Positions 5,943 to 7,963 of a DNA stretch of 7,963 nt are shown one piece after another. The position numbers were made by a program, and so were the translations under genes. The notes below the pieces were generated by a model, which was given only the letters and a program-made list of their open reading frames with translations, did no database searches and had not been told where the DNA came from. The number at the start of each line of letters is the position of its first letter. Positions within the stretch are counted from its first letter, which is position 1. This DNA comes from Fusobacterium sp. (lineage in GTDB: Bacteria; Fusobacteriota; Fusobacteriia; Fusobacteriales; Fusobacteriaceae), in assembly GCF_032477075.1 (NCBI RefSeq), contig NZ_JAWDXO010000060.1, forward strand, positions 1 through 7,963, written 5' to 3'.

Positions 5943-6643
5943 TAAACCTAAATACAGCAGAAGAGATAATAGCATTTATAAAAAATTCACAAAAAAGGAC
6001 ACCAGTAAAAGCATATGTAAATGGAGATATGAATGATATTGAGACTTCAGCACAGGTTTTTAGAGGAACTGGTTCATATATATTGATAGGAGAATCAGAT
6101 GAAATTAACAGAGTGCTGGAAAGATACAGAGAGAATATAACAGATTTCTATATAGAAAATGACAGAAGAAATTCAGGTGTCCCAACTTTAGACTATAGAA
6201 ATATAAATGCAAGAATAGAGCCTGGAGCTGTTATAAGGGATAAAGTAACTATTGGAAATAATGCTGTTATCATGATGGGAGCTGTAATAAACATAGGAGC
6301 TGTCATTGGAGATGGGACTATGATAGATATGGGAGCAGTCCTTGGTGGAAGAGCTACAGTTGGAAAAAACTGTCATATAGGAGCAGGAGCTGTACTTGCT
6401 GGAGTTGTGGAACCACCTTCAGCTAAGCCAGTGATAGTTGAAGATGGTGTCCTTGTGGGAGCTAATGCTGTAATCATAGAAGGTGTAAGAATAGGTATGG
6501 GAGCAGTAGTGGGAGCAGGAGCAGTAGTTCTTGAAGATGTTCCAGCAGGAGCAGTGGTTACAGGAAATCCTGCCAGAATAATAAAAAAAGTAGATGAAAA
6601 AACATTAGGAAAGACACAGTTAGTAGATGATTTGAGAAAATAG
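5939..6643 (+). CDS. dapH: Tetrahydrodipicolinate N-acetyltransferase
   Basis: The 234-residue product fits DapH (Bacillus YkuQ, about 236 residues), which acetylates tetrahydrodipicolinate with acetyl-CoA to N-acetyl-2-amino-6-oxopimelate. An N-terminal alpha/beta DapH-type domain covers about 1-85. From about 90 to 215 runs a left-handed beta helix of hexapeptide repeats, seen as repeated [IV]-G-x-x-A/G steps such as IGNNAV, IGDGTM, VGKNCH and VGAGAV, with the family loop AGVVEPPSAKPV (154-165) inserted. Such enzymes are trimers with the acyl-CoA between helices. The succinyl-transferring DapD of proteobacteria is longer with a different N-terminus, so the acetyl form is favoured; the M20D deacetylase nearby agrees. 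ATGA overlap with dapB (4 bases) and AGGAGG just upstream show tight coupling. Confidence 0.95.
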   Translation: MINLNTAEEIIAFIKNSQKRTPVKAYVNGDMNDIETSAQVFRGTGSYILIGESDEINRVLERYRENITDFYIENDRRNSGVPTLDYRNINARIEPGAVIRDKVTIGNNAVIMMGAVINIGAVIGDGTMIDMGAVLGGRATVGKNCHIGAGAVLAGVVEPPSAKPVIVEDGVLVGANAVIIEGVRIGMGAVVGAGAVVLEDVPAGAVVTGNPARIIKKVDEKTLGKTQLVDDLRK

Positions 6644-6652
6644 GAGGGAAAG

Positions 6653-7798
6653 ATGGAGATAAACAGAGAAGTATCAAAACTTCAATATTCCCTTATCAGA
6701 GCTCTCAATGAGGAATCAAGGAAATATGCAGATGCAATAGACCTTACAATAGGAGAACCAGATATTCCTTCCCCAAAAGAACTGGTAATGGAAACATTGA
6801 AATATGGAGCAGAACATCAATTGAGATATCCTCCTACTGGTGGTGGGGAAAAAATCAGAGCATTAGTAGCTGCTTACTATAATAGAAAATATGATTCTAG
6901 CTATGTATCTGATAATGTAGTCATAAATGTTGGAGCATCAGAAGCTTTATCTTCATGCCTAAGAACAATTTTAAATTCAGGAGATGAAGTAATGGTACCA
7001 GTACCTTTTTATCCAGGATATCCCCCAATGATAAATTTATGTTGTGCTGAAACTGTTTTTATGGATATAACAAAGACAGATTTTAAAATAACATCAGAAT
7101 TATTGGAAAAGAACTATTCTGATAAAACAAAAGCCTTACTTTTAAGCAATCCCTGTAATCCTACAGGAAATGTATTAACTTTGGAAGAAATGAATGCAGT
7201 AGCAGATTTTATAGAAAAAAGAGATATATTTCTTATATCAGATGAAATATATAGTGAACTTTCATTCTATGACTTTCATTCTTTTAGCTCTTTTGAGAAA
7301 GTAAAAGATAAACTTATTATAATAAATGGATTTTCAAAATCACATTCAATGACAGGATGGAGAATAGGATATACTATTTTTCCACTGGAATACAGAAAGT
7401 ATTTTTTGAATACTACTTTATATACATTGAGTTCTCCAATGGCTTTATCCATTGCAGCAGCAGAAGCAGCATTGGAAATATTTGAAGATAGGAGAGAACT
7501 TATGAATATATATAAAAAGAGAGCTTTGTACATGAAAAATGCTTTGACAAAATTGGGATTCAAAGTAGTTGAACCAAAGGGAGCATTCTATATATTTGCA
7601 GATTACTCACAAATTTCAGAATTGGATTCTTTTGATTTTGCAATAGATATGCTGAAAAAAGTACAAGTAGCAGTAGTTCCAGGTATATCCTTTGGAATAG
7701 AGAAGTATTTTAGAATATCACTTACAGTAGATATATCTAAATTGAAAGAAGCAGTGAAGAGAATAGGAAAGTATGTAGAAGAAAATAATAAAAAATAG
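6653..7798 (+). CDS. patA: Class I/II PLP aminotransferase, probable N-acetyl-LL-diaminopimelate aminotransferase
   Basis: The 381-residue product is a fold-type I aminotransferase of normal length. LTIGEPD (31-37) is the N-terminal substrate motif; SNPCNPTG (165-172) provides Asn169; SDEIY (196-200) provides Asp197 and Tyr200; FSKSHSMTGWRIGY (227-240) carries the PLP lysine Lys229 and Arg237; and FRISL (353-357) carries Arg354, which binds the substrate alpha-carboxylate. Motifs alone would allow several aspartate, aromatic or PatA-type roles. Being the last gene of an operon that makes N-acetyl-2-amino-6-oxopimelate, it most likely transaminates that compound with glutamate, as PatA does in Bacillus. 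It is not the DapL-type LL-DAP aminotransferase that bypasses acylation, because DapH sits directly upstream. Its AGGAGG (6642-6647) overlaps the dapH stop, with 9 bases between the genes; an intrinsic terminator follows. Confidence 0.9.
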   Translation: MEINREVSKLQYSLIRALNEESRKYADAIDLTIGEPDIPSPKELVMETLKYGAEHQLRYPPTGGGEKIRALVAAYYNRKYDSSYVSDNVVINVGASEALSSCLRTILNSGDEVMVPVPFYPGYPPMINLCCAETVFMDITKTDFKITSELLEKNYSDKTKALLLSNPCNPTGNVLTLEEMNAVADFIEKRDIFLISDEIYSELSFYDFHSFSSFEKVKDKLIIINGFSKSHSMTGWRIGYTIFPLEYRKYFLNTTLYTLSSPMALSIAAAEAALEIFEDRRELMNIYKKRALYMKNALTKLGFKVVEPKGAFYIFADYSQISELDSFDFAIDMLKKVQVAVVPGISFGIEKYFRISLTVDISKLKEAVKRIGKYVEENNKK

Positions 7799-7836
7799 AG
7801 ATTATGTATTTAAAAATACTAGAAAGAAATTAAAAG

Positions 7837-7871
7837 AATCCCTTTGTATATTGTCACAGAGGGATTTTTTT
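7837..7871 (+). terminator. Intrinsic terminator at the end of the lysine/DAP operon
   Basis: AATCCCTTTGT (7837-7847) pairs with ACAGAGGGATT (7856-7866), 11 pairs with one G-U, around an 8-base loop. The T-run 7865-7871 follows or overlaps the stem end. It lies 38 bases after the aminotransferase stop, with no gene between, and so closes the transcript that starts at the rightward riboswitch. Confidence 0.93.
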
Positions 7872-7963
7872 ATTTCTTAGGAAATTATAATTTGATAAAT
7901 TTGTTGAAAAAATAAAAAATATTAATTATTTTAGCTTCATATTAGATATATTTAATCGAATAA
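7872..7963. other. A+T-rich intergenic end, no gene seen
   Basis: No open frame with a ribosome binding site is visible. TTGAAA (7904-7909) with a weak TATTTT (7927-7932) at 17 bases could be a rightward promoter for a gene beyond the window, but such matches are expected by chance in this composition. Confidence 0.4.

Noticed and set aside
6188..6376. Minus-strand open frame inside dapH
   Set aside because: Antisense of the hexapeptide-repeat coding region; its serine/tyrosine-rich sequence mirrors the repeats.
6201..6560. Repeated GGAGC-rich DNA that resembles a tandem repeat
   Set aside because: It codes for the left-handed beta-helix hexapeptides of DapH; the similarity comes from the protein repeat, not from an independent DNA repeat.
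7276..7563. 95-codon minus-strand open frame inside the aminotransferase gene
   Set aside because: Antisense to the region around the PLP lysine of a clear aminotransferase; no motif or ribosome binding site of its own.

Overview
The window is strongly A+T-rich, uses AGA and ATA codons heavily, and puts near-perfect AGGAGG-type ribosome binding sites in front of most genes. Together with the gene content this suggests a low-GC anaerobe, most likely a fusobacterium of the Fusobacterium varium/ulcerans/mortiferum kind. That assignment is an inference from style and content; no taxonomic marker gene is present. A clostridium or another fusobacterial genus is possible.

Layout. Positions 1-203 are a gene-free A+T-rich end. 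A gene on the minus strand (204-1397) encodes an M20 metallo-amidohydrolase. The 691-base gap 1398-2088 holds two complete lysine riboswitches (L boxes) in back-to-back orientation. One reads left (aptamer complement 1491-1654, terminator complement 1421-1450) into the amidohydrolase. The other reads right (aptamer 1792-1963, terminator 2029-2057) into a six-gene plus-strand operon: lysC (2089-3294), asd (3304-4284), dapA (4351-5238), dapB (5229-5942), dapH (5939-6643) and a patA-like aminotransferase (6653-7798). A strong intrinsic terminator (7837-7871) closes the operon. The last 92 bases show no gene.

How the parts work together. LysC phosphorylates aspartate. Asd reduces aspartyl phosphate to the semialdehyde. 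DapA condenses this with pyruvate, and DapB reduces the product to tetrahydrodipicolinate. DapH acetylates that compound, the aminotransferase makes N-acetyl-LL-diaminopimelate, and the divergent M20 enzyme is the obvious candidate for the deacetylase (DapL) that releases LL-DAP. This is the acetylase branch of the DAP/lysine pathway, from aspartate to LL-DAP. Only the epimerase (dapF) and decarboxylase (lysA) are not here. Lysine should switch off both transcripts by premature termination, with a second layer at the ACT domains of LysC.

The points most worth a second look are the divergent pair of lysine riboswitches, a likely internal start in lysC that would give a separate ACT-domain subunit, the Gram-positive-type lysine site in DapA suggesting a lysine-insensitive enzyme, and the assignment of the M20 gene to the pathway through its riboswitch. 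I found no sign of a novel defence system, mobile element or CRISPR array.
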